Below are positions 1 through 10,846 of a stretch of DNA of 23,133 nt, one piece after another. This stretch comes from UBA7396 sp036172015. GTDB taxonomy: Bacteria > Patescibacteriota > Gracilibacteria > BD1-5 > UBA6164. The translations under genes and the position numbers were made by a program. The stretch's first letter is position 1; each line of letters starts with the position of its first letter. Location of the stretch: the NCBI GenBank assembly GCA_036172015.1, contig JAVHSE010000006.1, positions 1-23,133 of the forward strand. Direction: 5' to 3'. The notes beneath the pieces were generated by a model. The model was not told where the DNA came from. It did no database searches and saw only the letters and a list, made by a program, of their open reading frames with translations.

Positions 1-28
1 TTATGTTTTCAAAAATGTTATTTGTCAT
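1..28 (-). CDS. Start of a third gene of the hsd operon (partial, probably hsdS)
   Basis: An ATG lies 24 bases after the hsdM stop codon, in the same direction, and reads MTNNIFENI up to the window edge with no stop. In type I restriction operons the gene after hsdR and hsdM is normally hsdS, the specificity subunit, so that is the likely identity. The nine visible residues carry no diagnostic motif, so the call rests only on position. Confidence 0.4.
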
Positions 29-52
29 AATATTTAGATTATATTATAAATT

Positions 53-1672
53 TTACTCATACTTCAATCATTTTAATTGACTAAAAATTTCATCTTCCAG
101 TTTTTTTGATTCTGCAAAAAATCCTTGTAGATTATCTTCATATTCTTTCATTTTTTCTTCAAAATCTTCTTTGCTAATATCTGTGTATTCTATTTTTATA
201 TCAAAATATTGTCATGCGCTGAAAGAATATTTTTTTTCTTTTATTTCATCATAATTTACTACTACTGATAAATCTTCTCTTTGTTCTACTTTATGAAAAA
301 TATCTATTATTTGCTGTTCTTCTTCTTTAGATAAAACTGTTTTTTGATTTTTATCATCTACTTTTACTTTCGTTCATAGTTTTGAAGCATCCATGAGAAC
401 TACTTTTCAATCTTTATTTTGTTTATCAATAAATATGATAGAAACATTGGTTCCAGTATTGGCAAATATATTACTTGGCATACTTACGACTCATTTCAGC
501 ATTTTTTCATTTATAAGCTTTTCTCTGATTTTAAATTCTATTCAGCTTTGGGCAGTAATAAATCAAGTTGGAACTACTATTGCAGCCTTTCAATTCTCAG
601 ATAAACTATAAATGATATGTTGTAAGAAAAGTAAATAAATAGACATTGAGTCTTTTTTCTTATCTGCAATTTTTGGAACTCAAGCAAAAAATCTCTCAAT
701 TGCATTTGGAAGAGTTTCAACAGCATCTCTCCACTGCGAAAAATCTATTTTAAAAGGGGGATTTGAAACAATAAAATCCATTTTTTCATTGTGTCTATTG
801 TTTATAATCGTATTTCATTGAACTATGTTATTTATAGAGTGGGTAAGATTATTTAATATCAAGTTTAGACGAAGAAGATTTGATGATTTATATGAGATAT
901 CTTGACTATAAATAGTACATTTATTTGCTCAGATTTTACTCGCAATATTCATAAGTAAAGTACCAGAACCAGCAGAAGGATCATATACTTTTACACTTTG
1001 CATATTTTCATCTCAAACCAGTATTTCAGCCATTACTTTTGCTATAGAGTGTGGAGTAAAATACTCTGCATATTTTCATCCACCATCTTTGTTATAATCT
1101 TTGATCATATATTCAAAAATAGTCGAGAAAAAATCAAATCATTGACTAAAAATTTCATCAAAATTGATTTTTGAGTTAGCAAGTTTATTTATAATTTGTT
1201 TAGCAAATTTATTATGCTGTGAACGATCAGCAACTGCACTTTGAATTAATGATTCTTCAAAAAGTCTTATATCTGTATTTCCATCAGTATGCACTGAGAA
1301 AACACTATTATTTAAAATAGCTATATCATTGAGAGTTTCATCAAAAGTCTTTGCAAAATCATCATTATCTTGTATTTTAAAAAGATATGATAAAAGATGT
1401 TTTGGTTTTAACCGAGCAGAATTATTTCAGATTTCAAAATCAAGTATTTGATTATATTCATCTTCTGAAATTTGTTCTAAATCTGAATATTCTTTCAAAT
1501 TTGGTTTTACTTTTTGAATTTCATATAAAAATTTATCATTTAAAAACTTATACAAAAAAGATTGAGTTACTATTTTATATTCATTGGCATCTCATCATAA
1601 TCAGCTATGATTACAAACACTTTTTATAGCATCGACTAAATCGGTAATGTGTTTATTATAAGAACTATTCAT
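53..1672 (-). CDS. hsdM: Type I restriction-modification DNA methyltransferase subunit HsdM
   Basis: Encodes 539 residues (TGA read as Gly). HsdM is the N6-adenine methyltransferase of a type I RM complex; with HsdS it methylates host sites using S-adenosylmethionine. The N-terminal helical part (MNSSYNKHITDLVDAIKSV) matches the HsdM N-domain. The SAM-binding motif I is visible as DPSAGSGT near residue 231 and the catalytic motif IV as NPPF near residue 304. The length is usual for the family. The start ATG lies 11 bases after the hsdR stop, which indicates co-transcription. Several Gly positions are TGA, so the gene is adapted to the host code rather than freshly imported. No Shine-Dalgarno sequence precedes the start (TTTTAAAAATG). 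The assignment is firm. Confidence 0.95.
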
Positions 1673-1683
1673 TTTTAAAATTA

Positions 1684-4600
1684 TTAATTATAAGTATATT
1701 CGTCCGTATATTCTTTTATAACTAAAGTACGAATTTGTTTTAATATATCATAAGAGGCTTTAAAGTCATTATTAGATACTTCTTTATAAGATTCATTTAT
1801 CATCGGTCAAACTTCTCTTGTTAAATAATGTTCATTTGTCATTATTCATTCTCTTTGCAAAACTACAAAATCAATTTTTTCTTTTGCAAGTTTTAAAACT
1901 TCATAAAGAGTAATATTTGAACTTACTTTTCAAGAAGATTCTATTCATTTATAGATACGAGCATATTTTTTATCTCACCCGAATTTTTGTTCTAAAACTT
2001 CATTTTTACGGTTTAATTCTTTTATTTTATTATAAATATTTTTAAATTCTATGCTTTCAAATTTCATTTTTTCTAAATCGGTTGAGTATTCATTTATATG
2101 ATGTTTTGTTAAAAGTTTTACAAACTCTTGATAAACTGAAATCCATTCAATATCTTTTTTATTCCAATTATTATTGAGTTCAACTCTTGTTTTATGAGCT
2201 ATATCTTGCAAATCATTTGCCAGCATTTTTAACTCTTCTTCTCAAACCTTTGTAAAATTAAAAATTACATTTTCTATAGCAACATTTAATAATTGTTTAC
2301 TATCTACATCTTGAATAGATTCTTGAAGACTGAGTAAATTTAAACGAGCACTTACTTGATTGAGTAAAGCAGATAATAATTTTATATCAAGTTTTTCTAA
2401 AACTTCTGTATGTCAGATTAAACGAGAAATATTATATAAATTTCTTGCTTCTTCCAGTGCTTTTTTTACTTCTAAAATAGCTTTTCTATCTGTTATATTT
2501 GTAATTTGAGATGAAAATATTTCAAGATTATCTATACTATAATCAGATAAAACAACTTGTATTTTATTTAATGAATCCTCAATTTCTTCTTTTGACATAA
2601 AAAGTGAACCAAATATATTTTGTTCATCCTCTCATGTAGTTCATGTATCATATTCACGAGTCAATTCATCAAAATATGCTTTATTGGTAATATCAAATTC
2701 TTGACTTATATCAGCAAAATCTACCACATATCAAATACGGAAATCTTTATATGGTCTATTTACACGAGTTAATGTTTGTAATAAATTATGAGCTCTAATT
2801 TTTCTTCATAAATACAACTTTTTCAGTCTTGGAGCATCAAATCAAGTTAAAAGCATTGAATACACAAATAAAATATCTATTTTTCAATCTTTATAATCTT
2901 GTATTTTGTTTTTTCTTGTTTCTTTATCATCTTCATCATGAAGTATCAAAGCTGAAGTTAAATTGTGTTCTGTTTGAGTTTTATTGAATAATTCAAATAG
3001 TTTTCTTGCTTGTTCTGATGTATCACAAACAACCAATGCTCATATAGTATTATCTCCAAATCTAACTCTTGAAAATTTAAAATCTTTCAAAATATATTCA
3101 AGCATTGGTTTTGCATACTTTTCATGAGAATAAAGATCTTTCTTTTTCAAACTTCAAGATTGAATAAATTCATTCAATTCTCTTTGAATCACTTTCATTT
3201 GATCTTTAAAGCTTGTTTCAATTTCTTCACGAAGAAGTTTGAGAGTATATCAATCTTTTATTGAACTATTATAATAATATTTGTGAATATATTTTCAGAA
3301 AATATTAGTTGTTGTTTTTAAATCAGCTTTATCAGTAAGTTCATTTTCCTCATCATCTACTTTTTCATGTTTATTATAAACAATAAGTGGAGTTCCTGTT
3401 AAAGCTATTTTTATAGCTTCTTTATCAGAATTATAGAGATTTGCTAAAAAACTTCATTTTGGATCATAACTTCTATGAGCTTCATCTATAAAATAAATTC
3501 TTTGTACTTTTATATCGTATCAACTATCATTAAAAACAGTGGTATCTTCATTGAATTTTTGAATATTGATAACAGTAATTCAAACTTTCGTCGTATTATT
3601 TTTAAAATCTTTTATCAGATCTTGTTTACTATTCACCGTACTTACCTCAAGTCATCTTTTTTGAAATTCTTTTTGAGTTTGTATCAATAAATCTAATCTA
3701 TCAACCACAAAATAAAATTTGGGAACCACTCATTTTTTACTAAAATAATCAGTTAAATATCTGACATTATAAAATGCTAAAGCTGTTTTTCAACTTCATT
3801 GAGTATGCCAAATAATTCATCTTTTTTCTCAGTCTTCAATAGAGTTCTTAATTGCTTTTGTTGCAAAAAACTGAGGATATCTCATAATATGTTTCTGAAT
3901 CACCAACTCTCATGTATCATTTACTTCATCAACATAAGTAATTCCGTATTGCAATATCATTTTCAGTCTATCTTTTGAAAATAAAGATGATACAATACGA
4001 TTCGTTGGTTTATCTATATCTTTATTTGTTTTAAATTCTGGAGAATATTTGAGTGTAGCATAATTGGTATCTTTTAAAATAAAATCTTCTATTTTTTCAT
4101 CAATTTCTTTTACTTCATCTATTAATTCACTTTTTAGTTCTTCACGAAAATTATTAAATCTTATTTGAGTATTTCTTGAAGTAGTAGCATAAAAAGCTCA
4201 TTGTAACTGATCAATACCTATATCATCATATTCCATATTATTAGAAAAAACGAGGAGTTGAGTAATATTGATAAATTTTCTAAAAGCATTATTTGTAAAT
4301 CTATAATTTATTCTATCTCTTTCGGCTTTTATTCATTCAGGATTATTTGGTTTTTTCACTTCAATAAAACTGACTGGTAATCAATTTATAAAGACTGTTA
4401 TATCTGGTCTAAATTCATCTTCTCAGTTTTTGCATGTTAATTCAGTACAAACATGAAAAGTATTATTATGAAATTTTTGCCAATCAATTATTTTATAAGT
4501 AGAATTTCATTTTCAAAGTAAACGATTATAAAATTGTTTTCATAAATCATCTTGTCATAATTCGAGAGATATATTTTTACATTCATTTTTAAATTTTCTC

Positions 4601-4788
4601 ATATCTTCATCACTCTTCATACTCATATTATTGAGCTTCATAAACTGACTGAGAAAAATATTTTTTATAATATTTGTTTCTCAATCTAATTGATAATGAG
4701 TATCTTTCAAAGAAAAATAAGTATATCATATTCTGGTGAGATGAATTAAAGCAGGAATTTTTACTCTAGAATCTTCGTTGTGAATCAT
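1684..4788 (-). CDS. hsdR: Type I restriction endonuclease subunit HsdR
   Basis: Encodes 1,034 residues, normal for HsdR, the motor and nuclease subunit that translocates DNA with ATP and cuts at unmethylated sites. The N-terminus (NEDSRVKIPALIHLTRIGY) is typical of one HsdR subfamily. A PD-(D/E)xK nuclease motif follows at about residues 126-144 (RPDITVF...FIEVKK). The superfamily 2 helicase Walker A reads WHTQGSGKT near residue 331, with the first Gly encoded by TGA, and the DEAH box reads IDEAHRSYDP near residue 436. The remainder forms the second RecA-like lobe and a Lys/Glu-rich C-terminal helical region. The start is the first in-frame ATG after an upstream TAA at 4846-4848; the 20 codons between them hold no start. 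It leads the hsdRM(S) operon. Confidence 0.95.
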
Positions 4789-4815
4789 AAAAAATTTTGA
4801 ATTATATTGACTTTG

Positions 4816-4843
4816 ATTATATGTCGAATCTTTTAAAAAGCAA
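4816..4843 (-). promoter_or_regulatory. Predicted promoter of the hsdRM operon
   Basis: Minus strand TTGCTT (4843-4838), a 16-base spacer and a perfect TATAAT (4821-4816), 27 bases upstream of the hsdR ATG. The -35 box is weak but the position is right for the operon. No hairpin or leader peptide was seen between it and hsdR. Confidence 0.5.
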
Positions 4844-4932
4844 TCTTAAATTTTACTAAGATGTTGCCATCTTTCATACTCTTTTACCTATGTTTTTCTT
4901 GACCATAATAATTATTTCTTCTATATTCTCGA

Positions 4933-4970
4933 CGATTATACTTGACTAAAAATTTTAAAAAATATAATCG
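4933..4970 (+). promoter_or_regulatory. Predicted promoter of the Na+/H+ antiporter gene, embedded in an inverted repeat
   Basis: TTGACT (4942-4947), 15-base spacer, TATAAT (4963-4968), 35 bases before the antiporter ATG. An 8-base perfect inverted repeat, CGATTATA (4933-4940) and TATAATCG (4963-4970), spans it, and its right arm contains the -10 box. A regulator bound to the two arms could block the promoter; that is inference from position only. Confidence 0.6.
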
Positions 4971-5003
4971 TGGTTCAAATCTTAATTTTTAATTTTTAAA
5001 AAT

Positions 5004-7142
5004 ATGGAAATAACTTTTTTAACTTCTATATTGTCCTTATTTTTTCTATTAACCATAAGTGTTTTTACTTATATATTCTCTAAAAAAATAAATTTTCCTT
5101 ATACTGTTTCACTTTTAATAGTAGGTCTTATACTCATTCCATTATCAAAAATAGAATTATTTTCTTTTATGAATGATTTTGAGCTCACTCCAAATATTCT
5201 ATTTTATGTATTTTTACCAATACTTATTTTTGAATCTGCATACAATATGAATTACAGACAAATAATGAAAAATTGGAAATCTATTAGTGGATTGGCTATA
5301 TTTTGACTGCTGATTTCATCTGTAATTATATCTGGAGGTGTGTATTTTATTTTTCCATTTTTGGGATTACCTATTCCATTTCTTGTTTGTTTACTATTTT
5401 GAAGTCTTATTTCTGCTACTGATCCCGTAGCTGTTTTATCAATATTTAAAAGTATCTGAGCTCCGAGAAGACTGACACTGATATTTGAATGAGAAAGTTT
5501 ATTTAATGATGGAACTTCGCTCGCTTTATTTCTGGTAGTATTATGAATAATGCTCAGTTGAGAAATGAATGTTTGAACTTATATCCAATGATTTGGTTCA
5601 TTTGTATCTATGATGATTGGTGGAATACTTTTTTGAAGTTTTACTTGATTAGTATTTTCAAAAGTTATTGGAAAAATAAAAAACAATGAAATGGTTGAAA
5701 TTACTTTAACTATGATTTTGGCTCATTTAACTTTTATATTATCTGAAATCATTTCTGAGCACATAAGTATTTTTTGATTTGAATTAAAAATTTCTTGAGT
5801 AATTGCTACTTCTATTGCTGGAATAATTATTTGAAATTATGGAAGATATAAAATATCTCCAAAAGTAGAAGCTCATATGAATCAATTTTGGGAATTCTTT
5901 GCATTTATAGCCAATTCACTTGTTTTTATCTTAATGTGACTTATTTTATCTCATATACAAGTAGATTTTGCTTCGTTTATTCTTCCAATATTTGCTGTTA
6001 TTATCATAGTAATTATTTCAAGAGCTATCAGTGTATATACTCCTATATTCGTTATAAACACCTTTAAAATGGAAGAACATATTCCTATATATTGGCAACA
6101 TCTTCTTTCTTGGTGAAGTTTGAGATGAGCACTGGCTCTTATGATGGTACTTATGATTCCTGGAAAGTGAGATGAATGATATGAAAAAATACTCGCTTTT
6201 CAGAATTCAGTTGGATGGAATTTTGACTTTTCCATACGAGATTTTTTAACGGTTATTACTATTGGAAGTATCATGTTTACATTATTTATCAAAGCTACCA
6301 CTATATGATTCATAATGAAAAAATTATGAGTCAGTAAACTTCATGAATTAGAAGAATTTGAACATCAAGAATGAAAAATACTCGCATATTTAAAAATGCT
6401 CGAAAAACTAGATGGACTATATCATAAAAACTATTTAACCATTTCTGAAGTCAATAATTTGAGATTCAAATATGAAACAGAATTAAAAAGTGCTATTGAA
6501 AATTTAAAAAAACTCATAGATTCAAAATGAATAGAAAATGGAAATGATTTGATTAAAAGAGCTCTTTCACTTCATGCACTTGGTATAGAAAAACAATATT
6601 TAAAAGATCTCTATACTTATAACGAAATTGAAGAAAAGAATTTTAAATATATTCTCAATAAAATAAACAGACAAATTGAAAGACTAGAATCTGGAAAACC
6701 ACAATTGAAAGATATTGCCGAAGATATCATTGAAGATGATTTTTTTCAAAAAATAGTAAATTTCTTTACGAATGAGAAACATACTTTTATTGATACCTAT
6801 ATAACGAATAGAAGCAAAGCTATTATTACCAGAAAAGTTATAAAAGAACTCAAAACTCTCTCAAATATTGATTTCTGATTTGATAAAAAAATGTTTGATG
6901 ATATGATTGCACTCTATGAAAATTTCAATACTGTAGCGAATGAAAAAAAATATCTTATATTTGAAAAACATACGATAGAGACATCGTTCGTAGAATGAAA
7001 ACTTGCTGACAAATCTCTGTTAAAACTAGAAGAAAGTGTAATAAAAGATTTATTGAATAAAGAAATTATAACTCCAAAACTCTATATTCAATTTATGGAT
7101 GAAATAGAAGAATGAATTTTAAAAGACGTTAAAACTATTTAA
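5004..7142 (+). CDS. CPA1-family Na+/H+ (cation/proton) antiporter
   Basis: Encodes 712 residues with TGA as Gly; the standard code would stop it after 100. The N-terminal ~440 residues are hydrophobic with about a dozen membrane helices and exchange cations for protons across the inner membrane. CPA1 signatures are visible: ATDPVAVLSI near residue 139 (the ion-binding Asp), FEGESLFNDGTSLALF near 162 and LSWGSLRGALALMM near 368, the conserved Arg-containing helix. The C-terminal ~270 residues are a charged cytoplasmic region, mostly helical, larger than in short NhaP-type transporters and probably regulatory. A single-gene unit with its own promoter and a strong terminator. Substrate (Na+, K+ or both) cannot be told from sequence. 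Confidence 0.93.
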
Positions 7143-7177
7143 AAAATTTTGACTTTTTGCCTACATTCTTTAAAAAT

Positions 7178-7219
7178 AATAAAAGAGAGAAATTATACTT
7201 ATTATTTCTCTCTTTTATT
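7178..7219. terminator. Bidirectional terminator between the antiporter gene and thrS
   Basis: A perfect 16-base inverted repeat (AATAAAAGAGAGAAAT, 7178-7193, and its complement, 7204-7219) with a 10-base loop. The ends are A-rich on one side and T-rich on the other, so it can end transcription of both convergent genes. Confidence 0.85.
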
Positions 7220-7271
7220 GGAAAATTTAACTTATTTCAGCCACACACTTTTTATAATGAAACCAGATTTT

Positions 7272-9050
7272 TTATAAACTTTTTTCCTTTATTTCACTCA
7301 TAAGTTTTAACATCAACTCATTTACTCAAAGTGTATATTGTTCTTTTGTTTTTACATTTCTGACTGACACACTATGATTTTCAACTTCTTGTTCTCAAAC
7401 AATGACCACATAATTATTTTTCATCATTTCAGCATTTCTAATTTTTTTATTAAAACTATCACTCGAAGTATCGACATGAGTTTTTAAATTATTATTTTTA
7501 AATATAGTATTTACTTCATAAGCATACTCTTCAAATTTTTCTCAAACTGGAATAATCATCACTTGTCTCGGAGACATCCAAAGTGGAAAATTTCAAGCAA
7601 AATGTTCTATAATAACGGACATAAATCTCTCTAAACTTCAAGCTATCGCTCTATGAATCATAACTGGTCTTTCTTTTTCTCACAGAGAATTGGTAAATTC
7701 TAACTGAAAGTTTTCTGGCTGTACAAAATCTATTTGAATCGTTGCGAGTTGCCACTCTCTTCCGATAGCATCTTTAAACTGAAAATCAAGTTTTGGTCAG
7801 TAAAATGCTGCTTCTCATTCTACTTTTTTATATGGAAGATGTTCGTTTTTTGCAACTTCTTCTAAGAAGTTTTCTGCTTTTATCCAGTTTTCATCTAATC
7901 AAAGATATTTGGATAAATTATTTGGGTCACGAACCGAAAGTGAAACCCAAAATTTTCCAGGTTCAAACATTCATAAAATCGTATAAAATTCTTTTATAAC
8001 TTGCACTAAATTACTCGCTTCTTGTCATATTTGATCAACTCTACAAAAAATATGCCCATCATCTTGAGTTAATGCTCTCACTCTTGAAAGTCATAATAAT
8101 TCTCATTGTTGTTCATCTCTATAACAAGTGGTCGTTTCTGCATAACGAACAGGAAGATCTCGATAACTCCAACTATTTGAAGCATAAATTTGAGCATGAT
8201 GAGGACAATTCATAGGTTTCATTACAAATTCAGTATCTGATTTTCCATGAACATGAAATAAATCATCTTTGTATTTTTTCCAATGTCAAGAAGTTTCATA
8301 GAGTTCTTTTTTCGTAATATGTGGAATATGAACTTTTTCAAATCAATATTTTGATTGTATTTCCATAATTACATTTTCAATAGCATTTCTCATAAATGTT
8401 CATTCTGGAGTAAAAAGTGGTAATCCAGGACCAACTAAATCTGAAAAAGTAAATAATTTTAATTTTGCTCATAATATTCTATGATCTCTTTTTTTTGCTT
8501 CTTCGATCATTTTTGTATATTTATTAAGTTCTTCTTGGTTAGCAAAGGCAAGTCCATAAATACGAGTCAACATTTTTTTTGTACTATCTCCTCTCCAATA
8601 TGCTCCAGCAATTTTTTCCAGACAAAAAGCATTGACATCTATTTTATTGGTATTCTCTACATGAGGACCAGCACACATATCTATAAATGATGAGCTACCA
8701 TTTTGCATACTATTTTTATAAAAACTGATGGTTTGAAATCATTTTGTAAATAAATCTTCAGCCATTTCTATTTTATATACTTCTCATTGAGTTGATAAAT
8801 ATGCTTTTGCTTCTTCAAAAGGAAGTTCATAATATTCAAATTTTTGATTTTGTTTGATGATTTGTTTCATCTTTTTTTCAAGATTTTTTAAATCTTCTTC
8901 TTTAAATTCTATTCATCCAAAATCAAAATCATAATAAAATCCTGTATCAGTATCTGGTCCAATAGCCATTTTTACATCATTTCCATAAAGATTTTTTATA
9001 GCTTGAGCCATAATATGTGACAATGAATGTCTTACAGTTGATAGTTCCAT
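7272..9050 (-). CDS. thrS: Threonyl-tRNA synthetase without TGS domain
   Basis: Encodes 592 residues of the class II enzyme that charges tRNA-Thr. The protein begins directly with the editing domain: HxxxH at residues 8-12 (RHSLSH) and the second editing signature DMCAGPH at 125-130. The catalytic core follows with MNCPHH, motif 2 (YRDEQQGELLGLSRVR), DDGHIFC and motif 3 (MIHRAIAGSLERF). The zinc ligands Cys, His and His are all present, and an anticodon-binding domain ends the protein. Compared with E. coli ThrS the N-terminal TGS domain of about 60 residues is missing. It cannot lie upstream, since only 20 bases separate the ATG from the U-tract of the leader terminator. Regulation is probably by the Thr-codon leader described separately. 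No other gene is in the unit. Confidence 0.96.
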
Positions 9051-9070
9051 AATAATATATATTAGTAAGT

Positions 9071-9101
9071 AAATAAAAAACTTCTCATATTGAGAAGTTT
9101 T
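9071..9101 (-). terminator. Terminator hairpin of the thrS leader (attenuator)
   Basis: On the minus strand, AAAACTTCTCA (9101-9091), loop ATA, TGAGAAGTTTT (9087-9077), then TTTTTTATTT. It is an 11-pair intrinsic terminator placed between the leader peptide and thrS with no gene in front of it except that peptide. It therefore looks like a regulatory terminator rather than an end-of-gene one. The stem is also T-flanked on the plus strand, but no plus-strand gene feeds into it. Confidence 0.8.
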
Positions 9102-9130
9102 GTTTTTTATTTTTTCACAAACAAAATTCC
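9094..9130 (-). promoter_or_regulatory. Predicted antiterminator helix of the thrS leader
   Basis: Minus strand GGAATTTTGTTT (9130-9119) can pair with AAACAAAA(C)TTCT (9105-9093), with eight contiguous pairs and then further pairs beyond one bulged C. The downstream arm covers the 5' arm of the terminator hairpin, so the two structures exclude each other. The upstream arm begins just after the leader-peptide stop codon, so a ribosome at that stop would mask it. Confidence 0.65.
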
Positions 9131-9131
9131 T

Positions 9132-9185
9132 CTATAAAGAAGAAGTATAAGTCGTAAGAGTGGCTACAAGTTGTGTGAAGCTCAT
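9132..9185 (-). CDS. thrS leader peptide rich in threonine codons
   Basis: A 17-residue open frame, MSFTQLVATLTTYTSSL, ending in TAG. Five residues are Thr (ACA, ACT, ACG, ACT, ACT), four of them within six codons (residues 9, 11, 12 and 14), directly upstream of thrS. Leader peptides enriched in the cognate amino acid control attenuated operons such as thr, his and pheST in proteobacteria. With Thr-tRNA short, a ribosome would stall on the Thr codons, leave the antiterminator arm free and allow thrS transcription. With Thr-tRNA plentiful it would reach the stop, cover that arm and let the terminator form. Codons are unusual for this genome (AGC, TTC, GCC, ACG), as expected if the RNA structure is constrained. 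No Shine-Dalgarno sequence is evident. Confidence 0.7.
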   Translation of the reverse strand: MSFTQLVATLTTYTSSL

Positions 9186-9213
9186 ATGTCTTTGTTAATA
9201 AAATAACAATTTT

Positions 9214-9240
9214 ATTATATCATTTTTTTTTATTTGTCAA
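9214..9240 (-). promoter_or_regulatory. thrS: Predicted promoter of the thrS leader transcript
   Basis: Consensus TTGACA (9240-9235), 15-base spacer, consensus TATAAT (9219-9214) on the minus strand. The expected start near 9207 leaves about 20 bases before the leader-peptide ATG and puts the whole attenuator in the transcript. Confidence 0.75.
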
Positions 9241-9304
9241 AAATTTGATTTATTTTTAGTTTTGTAGTAAAATATAAAAGATTTTATATATTTAATGAAA
9301 AACT

Positions 9305-9769
9305 ATGAATACACTAGAGCAAAAAAATAAACCTGCTTCTCATAAACCAAATGTATTATCTTTCGATTCAGATGATAATATCATTATGACTCTTACTTGG
9401 GATGATTGATCAGATGAATCTCTTAAATTAGAAGATTTTTTACATTTAACAGATTTAGAAAAAAAAGAAATCAAAGAAAATTATAAAAAACTTTGATATT
9501 TTCTCCTTTGAGATAAACTCAAATGATGACCATATCCTGAATATTTTAAAGATTTTCATGATACCCATGAAGAATTATTTCTATGATCAAAAGAATTAAC
9601 CAGAGAAAGAGATCCTATTTCAAAAGATGATATATCTTTTCCAAACAGAAAAAATAGAGAGCTTATTTTTGTAAAATTAAATATTCCATCAAAACTCCCT
9701 CCAAGAATTGAAGAAGAAATATGAAAATATGAAAAAATAATTTATCAAATTTTATGATTAACAAAATAA
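9305..9769 (+). CDS. Unknown protein co-transcribed with pilT
   Basis: Encodes 154 residues (seven TGA Gly codons or so), soluble, with no signal peptide or membrane helix. It is acidic and Lys-rich with an aromatic central part (KKLGYFLLGDKLKGGPYPEYF). I do not recognise a family. The stop is one base from the pilT start, so the two are surely in one operon and the protein may serve the pilus retraction machinery, but nothing in its sequence says how. The start is the first ATG in the frame, 64 bases past the thrS leader promoter on the opposite strand. No convincing -35/-10 pair was found for it. Confidence 0.8.
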
Positions 9770-9770
9770 T

Positions 9771-10808
9771 ATGCAAATAGCTGAGATATTAAAAATAGCA
9801 TTAGAAAAAAATGCATCAGATATTATTATTACTGGATGAACAAGACCAAGTTTAAAAATCAATGGAGATATTTTTTTCTTTGATGAGGTTGATCTTATCA
9901 CGAAAGAAGAATCAAAAACATTAGTTCTCTCTTTAATGAATGAATCTCAAAAAAATAAATTTCTTCATGATTTAGAACTCGATTTTTCAGTAGAACTCAA
10001 ATGATATTGTCGTTTTAGAGTGAATGCTTTTGTTCAAAAAGATGGATATTCTGTTGTTATTAGACCTATAAAAACACAAATTCCAGAATTTGAGACTTTA
10101 AATTTACCAGAAATTATAAAAACTTTTACTCAAAAAAGAAATGGACTCGTTCTTATAACTGGTGCTGTATGAAGTTGAAAAACAACCACTCTTGCTTCTT
10201 TACTTTGAGAAATTAATAAAAATCAATCAAAACATATTATCACTATAGAAGACCCGATAGAATTTGTCTATGAAAATAAAAAATCAATTATCGAACAAAG
10301 AGAAGTAGGAAGTCATACTCTCAGTTTTGATAATGGTTTAAAGTATGCTCTTAGACAAGCTCCAGATGTAATAATGATTTGAGAAATGAGGGATTTAGAA
10401 ACTTTTAGACTTGCTCTGAGAGCTGCAGAAACTGGAAATCTCGTATTTGCCACTTTACATACTTCTGGTGCAGCAAGAACCGTTTCAAGAATTATTGATA
10501 TGTTTCCAGGAGATGAAAAAGACAAAATCAGACAACAACTTTCAGAATCTCTTTTATGAGTCGTATGGCAACAACTTTTAAAAACGACTGATGGGAGCTC
10601 AAGAGTTGCAGCTGTTGAAGTCTTAATAAATTCTATTTCTGTTTCCAATATGATTAGAAAAGATCAAACTCATCAAATTCAAAATGCGATGGAAACAGGA
10701 AAAGAAAATGGTATGATTACCATGAAAACATCTTTAGAAGATTTATTTTGAAAATGACTCATTAGTGAAGAAAGTTATAATTATAATCTTGCTTTACTCG
10801 ATAAATAG
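9771..10808 (+). CDS. pilT: Type IV pilus retraction ATPase PilT
   Basis: Encodes 345 residues, the standard PilT length. PilT is the hexameric cytoplasmic ATPase that depolymerises type IV pili for twitching, adhesion and DNA uptake. The N-terminal PAS-like part contains ASDIIITGG, the usual PilT/PilU opening. The Walker A is GAVGSGKTTT at 131-140, with two of its Gly codons TGA. The Asp box reads ITIEDPIEFV, the Walker B region DVIMIGEMRD near 198-207 and the His box ATLHTSGA near 227-234. The PilT-specific AIRNLIRE-type element is not obvious. No zinc-binding Cys pairs are present, which separates it from PilB. It follows the unknown gene by one base and precedes the muramidase-domain gene by 38 bases. 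Confidence 0.94.
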
Positions 10809-10846
10809 CCTCATTATTCCCATTTTATTTATTCATTATTTTTAAT

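Noticed and set aside
393..1629. Plus-strand open frames of 60-80 residues opposite hsdM
   Set aside because: Phe/Ile/Leu-rich translations of the antisense of a well-supported gene; no start context or family resemblance.
4860..4990. A basic minus-strand peptide frame (VKYNRREYRRNNYYG...) in the gap before hsdR
   Set aside because: No ATG or other plausible start, and it overlaps the antiporter promoter; treated as chance.
5004..5306. A short 100-residue open frame that looks like a truncated antiporter
   Set aside because: The stop is TGA, which is Gly here; the frame continues to 7142 with all family motifs, so this is neither truncation nor pseudogene.
9061..9240. T-box riboswitch upstream of thrS
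   Set aside because: The leader is too short and lacks the T-box sequence (TGGNACCGCG-like) and a specifier stem; a leader-peptide attenuator explains it better.
10313..10648. A 111-residue minus-strand frame inside pilT
   Set aside because: It is the antisense of the conserved PilT core.
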